64,000 bases of DNA. Origin: Streptomyces sp. NBC_00094 (GTDB taxonomy: Bacteria; Actinomycetota; Actinomycetes; Streptomycetales; Streptomycetaceae). The position numbers and the translations under genes are program-made. Below the pieces are notes generated by a model. It did no database searches. It was not told the DNA's origin and was given only the letters and a program-made list of their open reading frames with translations. The DNA lies in contig NZ_JAPEMB010000001.1 of NCBI RefSeq assembly GCF_026343125.1, positions 6,019,501 to 6,083,500 on the forward strand. Reading direction: 5' to 3'. This document shows positions 51,494-60,934 of this stretch, in pieces; position 1 is the stretch's first letter, and every line of letters starts with the position of its first letter.

Positions 51494-53332
51494 GTGTCGA
51501 TGTCCCCTGCACCCCACGACTCCGCGCAGCCCACACCTCCCGCCGCGCCCCCCGCGTCCGCACCGGCACCCGAGCTGCTCGCGCCCCCCGAGCTGACCCC
51601 CGCCGCCTGGACGAGGGCGTCCTCCCGGCTCCTCGCCAAAGCCCTCGCCGAGTTCGCCTACGAGGAGATCGTCGAACCCGTCCCGGCCACGGACGGCGAC
51701 CCCGACCACCACGCGCTCCCGCTCGACGACGGCACCACGCTCACCTTCCGTGCCCGCCGCGGGGCCTACGGCAGCTGGCAGGTCGCCGCCGAGTCGATCA
51801 CCCACGAAGGCCGGCCCCTGACCGACCCCTTCGACTTCCTGCTCCGCGCCCGAAACCTCCTCAGGCTCGACGGCGCGACCCTCGGTCACCTCATCCGCGA
51901 ACTCTCCGCGACCCTCGCCGCCGACGCCCGCCTCGACCGGACGGCCCTCCCCGCCGACCGGCTCGCCGAGCTCTCCTACGCCGAACTCGAAGGCCACCAG
52001 ACCGGCCACCCCTGGCTCGTCCTCAACAAGGGCCGCATCGGCTTCTCCGCCTCCGACGCCGCCCGCTGGGCACCCGAGGCACGCCGCGCCACCCGACTGC
52101 CGTGGATCGCCGTCAGCAACCGGATCGCCGCCTACCGCGGCGTCGACGGACTCCAAACGCCCGACCGTCTCTACGCACAGGAACTGGACCCCGAGGTCCA
52201 CGCCGCCTTCCGGGCCGAGCTTGCCGCCCAGGGCCACGAACCCGACGGCTACCTCCTGCTGCCCGTCCACCCCTGGCAGTGGGACGAGATCCTGCTCCCG
52301 CTCTACGCGCCGGCCGTCGCCGCCGGGACCGTCGTCCCGCTCTCCGCCGACGGCGACCTCCGCCTGCCGCAGCAGTCCGTCCGTACCTTCCTCAACACCA
52401 GCCGCCCCGACCGCCACACCGTGAAACTCCCGCTGTCGGTGCTCAACACCCTCGTCTGGCGCGGGCTGCCCACCGAACGGACCCTCGCCGCCCCCGCCGT
52501 GACCGCCTGGGTCCACGGCCTGCGCGACGGCGACCCGTTCCTGCGGGACGAGTGCGGAGTGATCCTTCTCGGCGAGGTCGCGTCCGTCACGGTCGAGCAC
52601 CCGCTGTACGACCGGCTGCCCGAAGTCCCTTACCAGTACAAGGAACTGCTCGGCGCGATCTGGCGCGAGCCGCTCCGGCTGCCCCCGGGCGAGCGCGCCC
52701 GGACCCTCGCCTCGCTGCTCCACACCGACCCGGACGGACGGGCGTTCGTCGCGGAGCTCGTCGAGCGCTCCGGACTCGCTCCCGCCGTCTGGCTCCGCCA
52801 CCTCTTCGGCGCCCTGCTGCCCCCGCTGCTGCACTTCCTCTACCGGTACGGCACGGTCTTCTCGCCGCACGGCGAGAACGCCATCGTCGTCTACGACGGC
52901 CAGGACGTCCCCGTACGCCTGGCGATCAAGGACTTCGTCGACGACGTGAACATCAGCGGCCGGCCGCTCCCCGAGCACGACACGATGCCGGACGACGTCC
53001 GTGCCGTGCTCCTCACCGAGGAACCCGACTTCCTCACCCAGTTCATTCATTCGGGGCTCTTCGTCGGTGTCTTCCGCTACCTGGCACCGCTCTGCGAGGA
53101 ACAACTCGGAGTTCCGGAGAAGGAATTCTGGTCGCTCGTCCGCGCGGAGATCCTCCGCCACCAGGCGCGCTTCCCGGAGCTGAAGGAACGGTTCGAGCTC
53201 TTCGACCTCCTCACCCCCCGAATCGAGCGGCTCTGCCTCAACCGCAACCGTCTGCATCTGGACGGCTACCGCGACCGGCCCGAGCGCCCCCACGCGGCCG
53301 TCCACGGGACCGTTCCCAATCCGCTCGCGTGA
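51494..53332 (+). CDS. NIS siderophore synthetase, IucA/IucC family (2)
   Basis: A 612-residue second synthetase. GTG start behind gaggag (an ATG two codons later is possible). It shows the AYEEIV start region, ELEGHQTGHPWLVLNKGRIGFSASD, LLPVHPWQWDE, PQQSVRTFLNTSRPDRHTVKLPLSVLNT, and HGENAIVVYDG with RLAIKDFVDDV in the C-terminal part. It is a different subtype from the first copy: the two share motifs but little else. Two synthetases fit a product with two unlike couplings, as in aerobactin- or rhizobactin-type molecules. Confidence 0.93.
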   Translation: MSMSPAPHDSAQPTPPAAPPASAPAPELLAPPELTPAAWTRASSRLLAKALAEFAYEEIVEPVPATDGDPDHHALPLDDGTTLTFRARRGAYGSWQVAAESITHEGRPLTDPFDFLLRARNLLRLDGATLGHLIRELSATLAADARLDRTALPADRLAELSYAELEGHQTGHPWLVLNKGRIGFSASDAARWAPEARRATRLPWIAVSNRIAAYRGVDGLQTPDRLYAQELDPEVHAAFRAELAAQGHEPDGYLLLPVHPWQWDEILLPLYAPAVAAGTVVPLSADGDLRLPQQSVRTFLNTSRPDRHTVKLPLSVLNTLVWRGLPTERTLAAPAVTAWVHGLRDGDPFLRDECGVILLGEVASVTVEHPLYDRLPEVPYQYKELLGAIWREPLRLPPGERARTLASLLHTDPDGRAFVAELVERSGLAPAVWLRHLFGALLPPLLHFLYRYGTVFSPHGENAIVVYDGQDVPVRLAIKDFVDDVNISGRPLPEHDTMPDDVRAVLLTEEPDFLTQFIHSGLFVGVFRYLAPLCEEQLGVPEKEFWSLVRAEILRHQARFPELKERFELFDLLTPRIERLCLNRNRLHLDGYRDRPERPHAAVHGTVPNPLA

Positions 53333-53382
53333 GCCGCGTGCGTGCCTTGGCTGTCAGTGCCGACCCGTAGGCTGGAAGCGCT

Positions 53383-55356
53383 ATGACGAAGCCATCCCTC
53401 CCCGACCTCCTCCACGCCGCCGTCTCCGCCGTCGGCGGCACGGAGCGCCCCGGCCAGGTCACCATGGCCGAGGCCGTGGCCGAGGCCATCGACGACAACT
53501 CCCACCTCCTCGTCCAGGCCGGTACCGGCACCGGTAAGTCGCTCGGCTACCTCGTGCCGGCGCTGGCCCAGGGGGAGCGGGTCGTGGTGGCCACGGCCAC
53601 CCTGGCGCTGCAGCGCCAGCTCGTCGAGCGCGACCTTCCCCGGACGGTCGACGCGCTGCATCCGCAGCTGCGCCGCCGCCCGCAGTTCGCCATGCTCAAG
53701 GGCCGGTCGAACTACCTCTGTCTGCACCGGCTCCACGAAGGCGTCCCGCAGGACGAGGAGGACGGCCTCTTCGACCCGTTCGAGGCGGCCGCGCCCAGCA
53801 GCAAGCTGGGCCAGGACCTGCTGCGGCTGCGGGACTGGTCCGACGAGACGGAGACCGGCGACCGGGACGATCTGACCCCGGGCGTCTCCGACCGGGCCTG
53901 GGCGCAGGTCTCGGTCTCCTCCCGGGAGTGCCTGGGAGCGACCAAGTGCGCGTACGGGCCGGAGTGCTTCGCCGAGGCGGCCCGTGAGCGCGCCAAGCTC
54001 GCCGACGTCGTCGTCACCAACCACGCGCTGCTCGCCATCGACGCCATCGAAGGCGCCCCCGTGCTTCCGCAGCACGAGGTGCTGATCGTCGACGAGGCCC
54101 ACGAACTGGTGTCCCGGGTCACCGGCGTCGCCACCGGCGAGCTCACCCCCGGCCAGGTCAACCGCGCCGTGCGCAGGTCCGCGAAGCTCGTCGACGAGAA
54201 GGTCGCCGACCAGCTGCAGACCGCGGCCGAGGGCTTCGAGCGGGTCATGGAGCTCGCCCTGCCGGGCCGCCTGGAGAAGATCCCTGAGGACCTCGCGTAC
54301 GCGCTCATGGCGCTTCGCGACGCGGCCCGCGCGGTGATCACGGCCCTGGGCTCCACCCGCGACAGGTCCGTCCAGGACGAGGACGCCGTCCGCAAGCAGG
54401 CCATGGCCTCCGTGGAGACCGTCCACGGCGTCGCGGAGCGGATCACCCAGGGCTCGGAGTACGACGTCGTCTGGTACGAGCGGCACGACCGCTTCGGCGC
54501 CTCGCTGCGCGTGGCTCCGCTCTCGGTCTCGGGCCTGCTGCGGGAGAAGCTCTTCACGGAGCGGTCCGTGGTCCTGGCCTCGGCGACGCTCAAGCTCGGC
54601 GGCGACTTCAACGGGGTGGGAGCGTCGCTCGGCCTCGCCCCCGAAGGGACCAAGGGGGACGACCTGCCCGTCTGGAAGGGCATCGATGTCGGCTCCCCGT
54701 TCGACTACCCCAAGCAGGGCATCCTGTACGTCGCCAAGCATCTGTCCCGCCCCGCGCGGGACGGGGAGCGGGGCGACATGCTCGACGAGCTCGCCGAGCT
54801 GATGGAGGCGGCCGGCGGGCGTACGCTCGGCCTGTTCTCCTCCATGCGGGCGGCGCAGCAGGCGGCGGAGGAGCTGCGGAGCAGGATTCCGGAGCTGCCC
54901 ATCCTGCTCCAGGGTGAGGACACCCTCGGCGAGCTGATCAAGAACTTCGCCGCCGATCCGAAGACCTGTCTCTTCGGCACGCTCTCGCTCTGGCAGGGCG
55001 TGGACGTCCCCGGTGCCAGCTGCCAGCTGGTGGTCATGGACAAGATCCCGTTCCCGCGGCCGGACGATCCGTTGATGAGCGCGCGCCAGAAGGCGGTCGA
55101 GGAGGCCGGCGGCAACGGCTTCATGGCGGTCGCGGCCACGCACGCGGCCCTGCTGATGGCCCAGGGCGCCGGCCGGCTGGTGCGGGCGACGGGCGACCGG
55201 GGTGTCGTCGCGGTGCTCGATCCCCGGCTGGCCACGGCCCGGTACGGCAGCTACCTCAAGTCCTCGCTGCCCGACTTCTGGTACACCACGGACCGCAATC
55301 AGGTGCGGAAGTCGCTCGCGGCGATCGACGCGGCGTCGAAGGCGGCGAGCGACTGA
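53383..55356 (+). CDS. dinG: DinG-family ATP-dependent DNA helicase
   Basis: A 657-residue XPD/DinG-type superfamily 2 helicase. Motif I is QAGTGTGKSLGYLVPAL. Four cysteines expected to hold a 4Fe-4S cluster lie in NYLCLHRL, SRECLG, TKCAYG and PECFAEA. Motif II is VDEAHEL. Motif V/VI regions are LWQGVDVPG and QGAGRLVRATGDRG. It unwinds DNA 5'-3' during repair. It is convergent to lexA, with twin hairpins between them. Confidence 0.93.
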   Translation: MTKPSLPDLLHAAVSAVGGTERPGQVTMAEAVAEAIDDNSHLLVQAGTGTGKSLGYLVPALAQGERVVVATATLALQRQLVERDLPRTVDALHPQLRRRPQFAMLKGRSNYLCLHRLHEGVPQDEEDGLFDPFEAAAPSSKLGQDLLRLRDWSDETETGDRDDLTPGVSDRAWAQVSVSSRECLGATKCAYGPECFAEAARERAKLADVVVTNHALLAIDAIEGAPVLPQHEVLIVDEAHELVSRVTGVATGELTPGQVNRAVRRSAKLVDEKVADQLQTAAEGFERVMELALPGRLEKIPEDLAYALMALRDAARAVITALGSTRDRSVQDEDAVRKQAMASVETVHGVAERITQGSEYDVVWYERHDRFGASLRVAPLSVSGLLREKLFTERSVVLASATLKLGGDFNGVGASLGLAPEGTKGDDLPVWKGIDVGSPFDYPKQGILYVAKHLSRPARDGERGDMLDELAELMEAAGGRTLGLFSSMRAAQQAAEELRSRIPELPILLQGEDTLGELIKNFAADPKTCLFGTLSLWQGVDVPGASCQLVVMDKIPFPRPDDPLMSARQKAVEEAGGNGFMAVAATHAALLMAQGAGRLVRATGDRGVVAVLDPRLATARYGSYLKSSLPDFWYTTDRNQVRKSLAAIDAASKAASD

Positions 55357-55358
55357 TT

Positions 55359-55419
55359 CCCTGCCGTGCGTCTCCTGGCACGGCAGGGCCCCGGGACCGG
55401 CGCAGTGGGTCCCGGGGCC
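55359..55419. terminator. Twin hairpins between dinG and lexA
   Basis: Two adjacent perfect stems: ccctgccgtgc / gcacggcaggg (55359-55388) and ggccccgggacc / ggtcccggggcc (55387-55419). They serve convergent genes. Confidence 0.85.
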
Positions 55420-55440
55420 GTTCAGAGCCGGCGAGTGGTG

Positions 55441-56229
55441 TCAGACCCGCCGGAGCACCGCCACGACCTTGCCGAGGATGGTGGCCTCGTCGCCGGGGAT
55501 GGGCTGGTACGCCGCGTTGTGCGGGAGGAGCCAGACGTGGCCGTCCTCGCGCTTGAAGCGCTTGACCGTGGCCTCGCCGTCGAGCATGGCGGCGACGATG
55601 TCGCCGTTCTCCGCGACGGGCTGGCGGCGGACGGTCACCCAGTCGCCGTCACAGATCGCGGCCTCGATCATCGAGTCACCGACGACCTTCAGGACGAACA
55701 GCTCGCCGTCACCGACCAGCTGCCGGGGGAGCGGGAAGACGTCCTCGACGGACTCCTCGGCCAGGATGGGTCCACCGGCCGCGATCCGGCCGACCAGCGG
55801 GACGTACGAAGCGGCCGGCTTGCCGGTCGTGTCCGTCGGCTGGGTGCTCGGCTGGTCCGAGCCGCGGACCTCGTACGCCCGGGGGCGGTGAGGGTCGCGA
55901 CGGAGGAAGCCCTTGCGCTCGAGCGCCATGAGCTGGTGCGCCACCGAGGACGTGCTGGACAGTCCTACCGCCTGGCCGATCTCTCGCATCGACGGCGGGT
56001 AGCCGCGGCGCTGGACCGAGTCACGGATGACCTCGATCACCCTGCGCTGCCGGTCGGTGAGACCGGAGCTGTCGGCCCTGATGCCTGGAGGTCGCCCGGG
56101 AAGAGCGCGGGCGGGTCGCCCGGGCTCCTCGCCGTTCATGGCTGCGTCATTCATGGCGTGCACCGGCTCGAGTCGGCCCTGGGAGCGGTCCTGGGCGGTG
56201 ATGGTGGCACTGTCTGCGGTGGTGGTCAC
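55441..56229 (-). CDS. lexA: SOS repressor LexA
   Basis: A 262-residue repressor-protease. I choose the GTG at 56229 (VTTTADSATIT), behind gagaggggc; an ATG 25 codons later would give 237 residues. The winged helix has GYPPSMREIGQAVGLSSTSSVAHQL. The self-cleavage site is Ala151-Gly152 (VGRIAAGGP). The serine-lysine dyad is Ser186 (VVGDSMIEA) and Lys223 (ATVKRF). It represses DNA-repair genes until RecA filaments trigger cleavage. An SOS box 67 bases upstream indicates autorepression. Confidence 0.97.
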   Translation of the reverse strand: MTTTADSATITAQDRSQGRLEPVHAMNDAAMNGEEPGRPARALPGRPPGIRADSSGLTDRQRRVIEVIRDSVQRRGYPPSMREIGQAVGLSSTSSVAHQLMALERKGFLRRDPHRPRAYEVRGSDQPSTQPTDTTGKPAASYVPLVGRIAAGGPILAEESVEDVFPLPRQLVGDGELFVLKVVGDSMIEAAICDGDWVTVRRQPVAENGDIVAAMLDGEATVKRFKREDGHVWLLPHNAAYQPIPGDEATILGKVVAVLRRV

Positions 56230-56295
56230 GTCGTCGGCCCCTCTCGAATTTGTCTCCCTGGCTGGCACAACGGTAGTGGCTTTCGAAAGGTTGCG

Positions 56296-56311
56296 CCAAA
56301 CACACGTTCGA
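56296..56311. promoter_or_regulatory. SOS box (LexA operator) upstream of lexA
   Basis: On the minus strand it reads tcgaacgtgtgtttgg, matching the actinobacterial LexA consensus tcgaac-n4-gttcga with changes in the right half. It lies 67 bases before the lexA start, where autoregulation is expected. Confidence 0.8.
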
Positions 56312-56520
56312 GTGAAAATTCGCAGATTGCCTTACGCCTATACGTGCGGGGGTGTATGAGTACCGTCGCTCCGACATGCCCGGCCATCCGAATTCGGTCG
56401 TTACGGTAGCCTTCGCCGCTGGGCCGCGGACACCCGGTGTGCCCTCCCAGTGTCGCACCCGGAGGCCCGGAATCCCGGGAGCCCGCGGTCCGCGACACGC
56501 GCAGGGCGTCGAATCGTCCC

Positions 56521-56542
56521 CAACCCAAGATCTAGTGGTTGG
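56521..56542. promoter_or_regulatory. Candidate NrdR box upstream of nrdR
   Basis: The imperfect palindrome caacccaagatctagtggttgg is centred on agatct, about 137 bases before nrdR. NrdR binds paired palindromes upstream of its own nrdRJ operon in streptomycetes; a clear second box was not found. Confidence 0.5.
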
Positions 56543-56678
56543 ATGGCATCGACCGCCCAGGGGTAGTGGTCCCCGGTCTGCCGGGGCCGCTTCGATCGCC
56601 TATGCTGGAGGTCGCTTCGCAGGGCCTTGACGGCCGGGTGAGGCTCATCAGTCGTGCTGTGAGGGAGGGTCGGAAGCC

Positions 56679-57188
56679 ATGCACTGCCCCTTCTGCAGGC
56701 ACCCCGACAGCCGTGTCGTCGACAGTCGCACCACCGACGACGGGACGTCGATCCGACGTCGTCGTCAGTGCCCCGACTGCTCTCGCCGCTTCACCACGGT
56801 GGAGACGTGCTCGCTCATGGTGGTGAAGCGGTCCGGTGTCACCGAACCCTTCAGCCGCACCAAGGTCATCTCCGGCGTGCGCAAGGCGTGCCAGGGGCGG
56901 CCGGTCACCGAGGACGCCCTCGCCAAGCTCGGCCAGCGGGTCGAGGAGGCGGTGCGCGCCACCGGGAGCGCCGAGCTGACCACCCACGACGTGGGTCTGG
57001 CCATCCTCGGCCCCCTGCAGGAGCTCGACCTCGTCGCGTACCTGCGCTTCGCGTCCGTGTACAAGGCCTTCGACAGCCTCGAAGACTTCGAGACCGCCAT
57101 CGTGGAACTCCGCGAGCGGTCTCCCGCTGAGAACCGTGGGCCCGGTGCGACCCCTGAGGTCCCCGTTCCCGCCACTGCCGCCGACTGA
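56679..57188 (+). CDS. nrdR: Transcriptional repressor NrdR
   Basis: A 169-residue ribonucleotide-reductase regulator. It has an N-terminal zinc ribbon with four cysteines (MHCPFCRHPDSRV...RRQCPDCSRRFTTVE) and an ATP-cone from about residue 49 (VVKRSGVTEPFSRTKVISGVRKAC) that senses ATP/dATP. The C-terminal about 20 residues are a Pro/Ala tail. It lies 172 bases before nrdJ on the same strand. Confidence 0.97.
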   Translation: MHCPFCRHPDSRVVDSRTTDDGTSIRRRRQCPDCSRRFTTVETCSLMVVKRSGVTEPFSRTKVISGVRKACQGRPVTEDALAKLGQRVEEAVRATGSAELTTHDVGLAILGPLQELDLVAYLRFASVYKAFDSLEDFETAIVELRERSPAENRGPGATPEVPVPATAAD

Positions 57189-57360
57189 TCGGCGGGCCGG
57201 GTCGGTCACGACCCGGCGATCGGCCGCCGAGCGGCCCGACAAACGTGCCCCGGGAGACCTGTGAGGTCCTCGTGGCAGCAGTACCGAAAGACGTACAGAA
57301 GACGGTGCCCTAGGACTTTCTGGGTGCCAAAGTGTGTTTTGCCCGTATATGGGAGGCGGC

Positions 57361-60261
57361 ATGACAGAGACGGCGAGCGGCCCGGCACGTGGTTCCCGCA
57401 ACAAGGGGACCAAGTCGGCGAGCAAGGGCCTGCGTATCGAGCGCATCCACACCACCCCTGGCGTGCATCCGTACGACGAGGTGGTCTGGGAGCGTCGTGA
57501 CGTCGTCATGACCAACTGGCGCGACGGCTCGATCAACTTCGAGCAGCGTGGCGTCGAGTTCCCCGGCTTCTGGTCGGTGAACGCGGTCAACATCGTCACC
57601 AGCAAGTACTTCCGGGGTGCCGTCGGCACCCCGCAGCGCGAGACCGGTCTCAAGCAGCTCATCGACCGGATCGTGAAGACCTACACGAAGGCCGGCGAGG
57701 AGTACGGATACTTCGCGTCTCCGGCCGACGCCGAGATCTTCGAGCACGAGCTGGCCTACGCCCTCCTGCACCAGATCTTCAGCTTCAACTCGCCGGTCTG
57801 GTTCAACGTCGGCACCCCGCAGCCCCAGCAGGTCTCCGCCTGCTTCATCCTGTCCGTCGACGACTCCATGGAGTCCATCCTCGACTGGTACAAGGAAGAG
57901 GGCATGATCTTCAAGGGCGGCTCCGGCGCCGGCCTGAACCTCTCCCGTATCCGCTCCTCCAAGGAGCTGCTCTCCTCCGGCGGCAACGCCTCCGGCCCGG
58001 TCTCCTTCATGCGCGGTGCCGACGCCTCCGCGGGAACGATCAAGTCGGGCGGCGCGACCCGTCGCGCGGCCAAGATGGTCATCCTCGACGTCGACCACCC
58101 CGACATCGAGAACTTCATCGAGACCAAGGTCAAGGAAGAGGAGAAGATCCGCGCCCTCCGTGACGCGGGCTTCGACATGGACCTGGGCGGCGACGACATC
58201 ACGTCCGTCCAGTACCAGAACGCCAACAACTCCGTCCGCGTGAACGACACGTTCATGAAGGCCGTCGAGGCCGGCGGGAAGTTCGGCCTCACGTCCCGCA
58301 TGACCGGTGAGGTCATCGAGGAGGTCGACGCCAAGTCGCTCTTCCGCAAGATGGCCGAGGCCGCGTGGGCCTGCGCCGACCCGGGCATCCAGTACGACGA
58401 CACGATCAACCACTGGCACACCTGCCCCGAGTCGGGCCGCATCAACGGCTCGAACCCGTGCAGCGAGTACATGCACCTGGACAACACGTCCTGCAACCTC
58501 GCCTCGCTGAACCTCATGAAGTTCCTCAAGGACGACGGCAAGGGCGCCCAGTCCTTCGACGTCGAGCGCTTCGCGAAGGTCGTCGAGCTCGTCATCACCG
58601 CGATGGACATCTCCATCTGCTTCGCCGACTTCCCCACGGAGAAGATCGGCGAGAACACCCGCGCCTACCGCCAGCTCGGCATCGGCTACGCCAACCTCGG
58701 CGCCCTGCTGATGGCGACCGGCCACGCGTACGACTCCGACGGCGGCCGCGCCCTCGCCGGTGCCATCAGCTCGCTGATGACCGGTACCTCGTACAAGCGC
58801 TCCGCCGAGCTCGCCGCGGTCGTCGGCGCGTACGACGGCTACGCCCGTAACGCCGAGCCGCACCAGCGCGTCATGCAGCAGCACGCCGACGAGAACACCA
58901 AGGCCGTCCGCTTCGACGACCTGGACTCGCCGATCTGGGCCGCCGCCACGGAGGCCTGGCAGGACGTCGTCCGCCTCGGCGCCAAGAACGGCTTCCGCAA
59001 CGCGCAGGCCTCGGTCATCGCCCCGACCGGCACCATCGGTCTCGCGATGTCCTGCGACACCACGGGACTCGAGCCCGACCTCGCCCTGGTGAAGTTCAAG
59101 AAGCTCGTCGGCGGCGGCTCGATGCAGATCGTCAACGGCACCGTCCCGCAGGCCCTGCGCCGCCTGGGTTACCAGGAGGAGCAGATCGAGGCGATCGTCG
59201 CCCACATCGCCGAGAACGGCAATGTGATCGACGCCCCGAGCCTGAAGACCGAGCACTACGAGGTCTTCGACTGCGCCATGGGCGAGCGTTCCATCTCCGC
59301 GATGGGCCACGTCCGCATGATGGCCGCCATCCAGCCGTGGATCTCGGGCGCCCTCTCCAAGACCGTGAACCTGCCGGAGACGGCCACGGTCGAGGACGTC
59401 GAGGAGGTCTACTTCGAGGCCTGGAAGATGGGCGTCAAGGCGCTCGCGATCTACCGCGACAACTGCAAGGTCGGCCAGCCCCTCTCCGCCAAGAAGAAGG
59501 AGGAGGAGAAGGTCGAGGTCACCGCGAAGTCCGAGGCGACGATCCGCGAGGCCGTCGAGAAGGTCGTCGAGTACCGTCCGGTCCGCAAGCGTCTGCCCAA
59601 GGGCCGTCCGGGGATCACCACCTCCTTCACCGTGGGTGGCGCCGAGGGCTACATGACCGCCAACTCCTACCCGGACGACGGTCTCGGCGAGGTCTTCCTG
59701 AAGATGTCCAAGCAGGGTTCGACCCTCGCGGGCATGATGGACGCCTTCTCCATCGCCGTCTCCGTCGGTCTGCAGTACGGCGTTCCGCTGGAGACCTACG
59801 TCTCGAAGTTCACCAACATGCGCTTCGAGCCGGCCGGTATGACGGACGACCCGGACGTGCGGATGGCGCAGTCGATCGTCGACTACATCTTCCGCCGCCT
59901 GGCGCTGGACTTCCTGCCCTTCGAGACCCGCTCCGCCCTCGGCATCCACTCGGCCGAGGAGCGTCAGCGCCACCTCGACACCGGCTCGTACGAGCAGTCC
60001 GAGGACGACGAGATCGACGTCGAGGCCCTGGCCCAGTCCGCGCCGCGCGCCCAGGAACTGAAGGCCGTCCCGGCTCCGGCTCCGGCCCCGGTGGCCGAGG
60101 TCCCGGCCCCGAAGCAGGCGCACACCTCGGCGGAGCTCGTCGAGATGCAGCTCGGCATCAGCGCCGACGCCCCGCTCTGCTTCTCGTGCGGCACGAAGAT
60201 GCAGCGCGCCGGCTCCTGCTACATCTGCGAGGGCTGCGGCTCCACCAGCGGCTGCAGCTGA
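57361..60261 (+). CDS. nrdJ: Adenosylcobalamin-dependent (class II) ribonucleotide reductase
   Basis: A 966-residue enzyme that makes deoxynucleotides with a B12-derived radical, independent of oxygen. The ATG at 57361 follows gggagg; an upstream in-frame start (57334) lacks such a site. Catalytic residues are in QVSACFILSV and the Asn-x-Cys-x-Glu motif NPCSEYMH. A vitamin-B12-dependent RNR C-terminal region follows, with a redox/zinc cysteine tail (CFSCGTKMQRAGSCYICEGCGSTSGCS has seven Cys). A Pro/Ala linker precedes the tail. Codon use is very strongly biased, as expected for a highly expressed gene. Confidence 0.97.
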   Translation: MTETASGPARGSRNKGTKSASKGLRIERIHTTPGVHPYDEVVWERRDVVMTNWRDGSINFEQRGVEFPGFWSVNAVNIVTSKYFRGAVGTPQRETGLKQLIDRIVKTYTKAGEEYGYFASPADAEIFEHELAYALLHQIFSFNSPVWFNVGTPQPQQVSACFILSVDDSMESILDWYKEEGMIFKGGSGAGLNLSRIRSSKELLSSGGNASGPVSFMRGADASAGTIKSGGATRRAAKMVILDVDHPDIENFIETKVKEEEKIRALRDAGFDMDLGGDDITSVQYQNANNSVRVNDTFMKAVEAGGKFGLTSRMTGEVIEEVDAKSLFRKMAEAAWACADPGIQYDDTINHWHTCPESGRINGSNPCSEYMHLDNTSCNLASLNLMKFLKDDGKGAQSFDVERFAKVVELVITAMDISICFADFPTEKIGENTRAYRQLGIGYANLGALLMATGHAYDSDGGRALAGAISSLMTGTSYKRSAELAAVVGAYDGYARNAEPHQRVMQQHADENTKAVRFDDLDSPIWAAATEAWQDVVRLGAKNGFRNAQASVIAPTGTIGLAMSCDTTGLEPDLALVKFKKLVGGGSMQIVNGTVPQALRRLGYQEEQIEAIVAHIAENGNVIDAPSLKTEHYEVFDCAMGERSISAMGHVRMMAAIQPWISGALSKTVNLPETATVEDVEEVYFEAWKMGVKALAIYRDNCKVGQPLSAKKKEEEKVEVTAKSEATIREAVEKVVEYRPVRKRLPKGRPGITTSFTVGGAEGYMTANSYPDDGLGEVFLKMSKQGSTLAGMMDAFSIAVSVGLQYGVPLETYVSKFTNMRFEPAGMTDDPDVRMAQSIVDYIFRRLALDFLPFETRSALGIHSAEERQRHLDTGSYEQSEDDEIDVEALAQSAPRAQELKAVPAPAPAPVAEVPAPKQAHTSAELVEMQLGISADAPLCFSCGTKMQRAGSCYICEGCGSTSGCS

Positions 60262-60324
60262 CGATGGGCGGAACTGCGCCCGATGCGGTGCTCGGCGCAG
60301 TTCATCCAGCTCGTTGACCGGAAG

Positions 60325-60364
60325 GTGGGCGGGGGAACCGAAGGAGTTCGGTTCCCCCGCCCAC
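60325..60364 (+). terminator. Terminator hairpin after nrdJ
   Basis: Perfect 18-bp stem (60325-60342 and 60347-60364) with loop ggag, 64 bases after nrdJ. Confidence 0.9.
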
Positions 60365-60375
60365 TGCCGTACCGG

Positions 60376-60920
60376 CTGATCTCCGTCCTTGACGACGAGG
60401 TCGGAACGGCGTGCGCGGAGCCGCTGGTCCGGGCCGGGTACAGCCACTCCGCCCTGCTCGTCATGCTGCACGAGGGGCCGGTGCCGGTCGGCGGGGCCGC
60501 GGAGGAGGTCGACCTCGACGCCCTGCGCGGCCCGCTCTCCCGCCGTCGGCGGCACCTCCTGCCGGACGTCGACGACGAGGCGTCCGTCATCTCGTCGACC
60601 GGCGCGAGGCCCGTCGGCGCGGGGCCGACACCGTCCGCTTCATCGGCGCCCGTACGGAGGAGGGCGAGGTCGCCTCATGGGCCGACCTCTATCTGGACCC
60701 GGCGACCGGCACGGCCCGGATCGAGGACCTGATCACCTCGGAGGCCCATCTGAGGCGCGGCCATGCCGACGCCGTCCTGGGCACCGCCCTCCGTACGGCC
60801 GCCGCCGAGGGCTGCGGCTTTCGGTTCCTGACCGCCGATGCGGCGGACTGGCCGCGCCACTGGTACGAGCGCCGCGGCTTCTCCGTCATCGGTCGCTCAC
60901 ACTGCTTCGAACGGGCCTGA
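60376..60920 (+). pseudogene. GNAT acetyltransferase, frameshifted and N-truncated
   Basis: The first part (to about 60590) encodes LVRAGYSHSALLVMLHEGPVPVG...VDLDALRGPL in one frame. The rest continues in another frame as VRHLVDRREARRRGADTVRFIG, EVASWADLYLDPATGTARIEDL, EAHLRRGHADAVLGTAL and DWPRHWYERRGFSVIG. Together they are the end of one acetyltransferase of the kind that has a poor N-terminal and a good C-terminal GNAT half. The frame changes near the segment with DDEAS. No start codon with a ribosome site and no N-terminal part are present, and the nrdJ terminator stands in front. Probably a relic; a sequencing error could explain the shift but not the missing start. Confidence 0.72.
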
Positions 60921-60934
60921 TCGCGGAGGGTCCC

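Noticed and set aside
57189..57360. Cobalamin riboswitch before nrdJ
   Set aside because: The 172-base leader is too short and shows no B12-box sequence.
57310..60555. Very long open frame on the minus strand opposite nrdJ
   Set aside because: It mirrors the strongly biased codons of nrdJ; Asp/Val/Gly/Arg-rich, with no domain. The same holds for long antisense frames opposite hemA-CoA ligase (22306-25362) and dinG (53266-55143).
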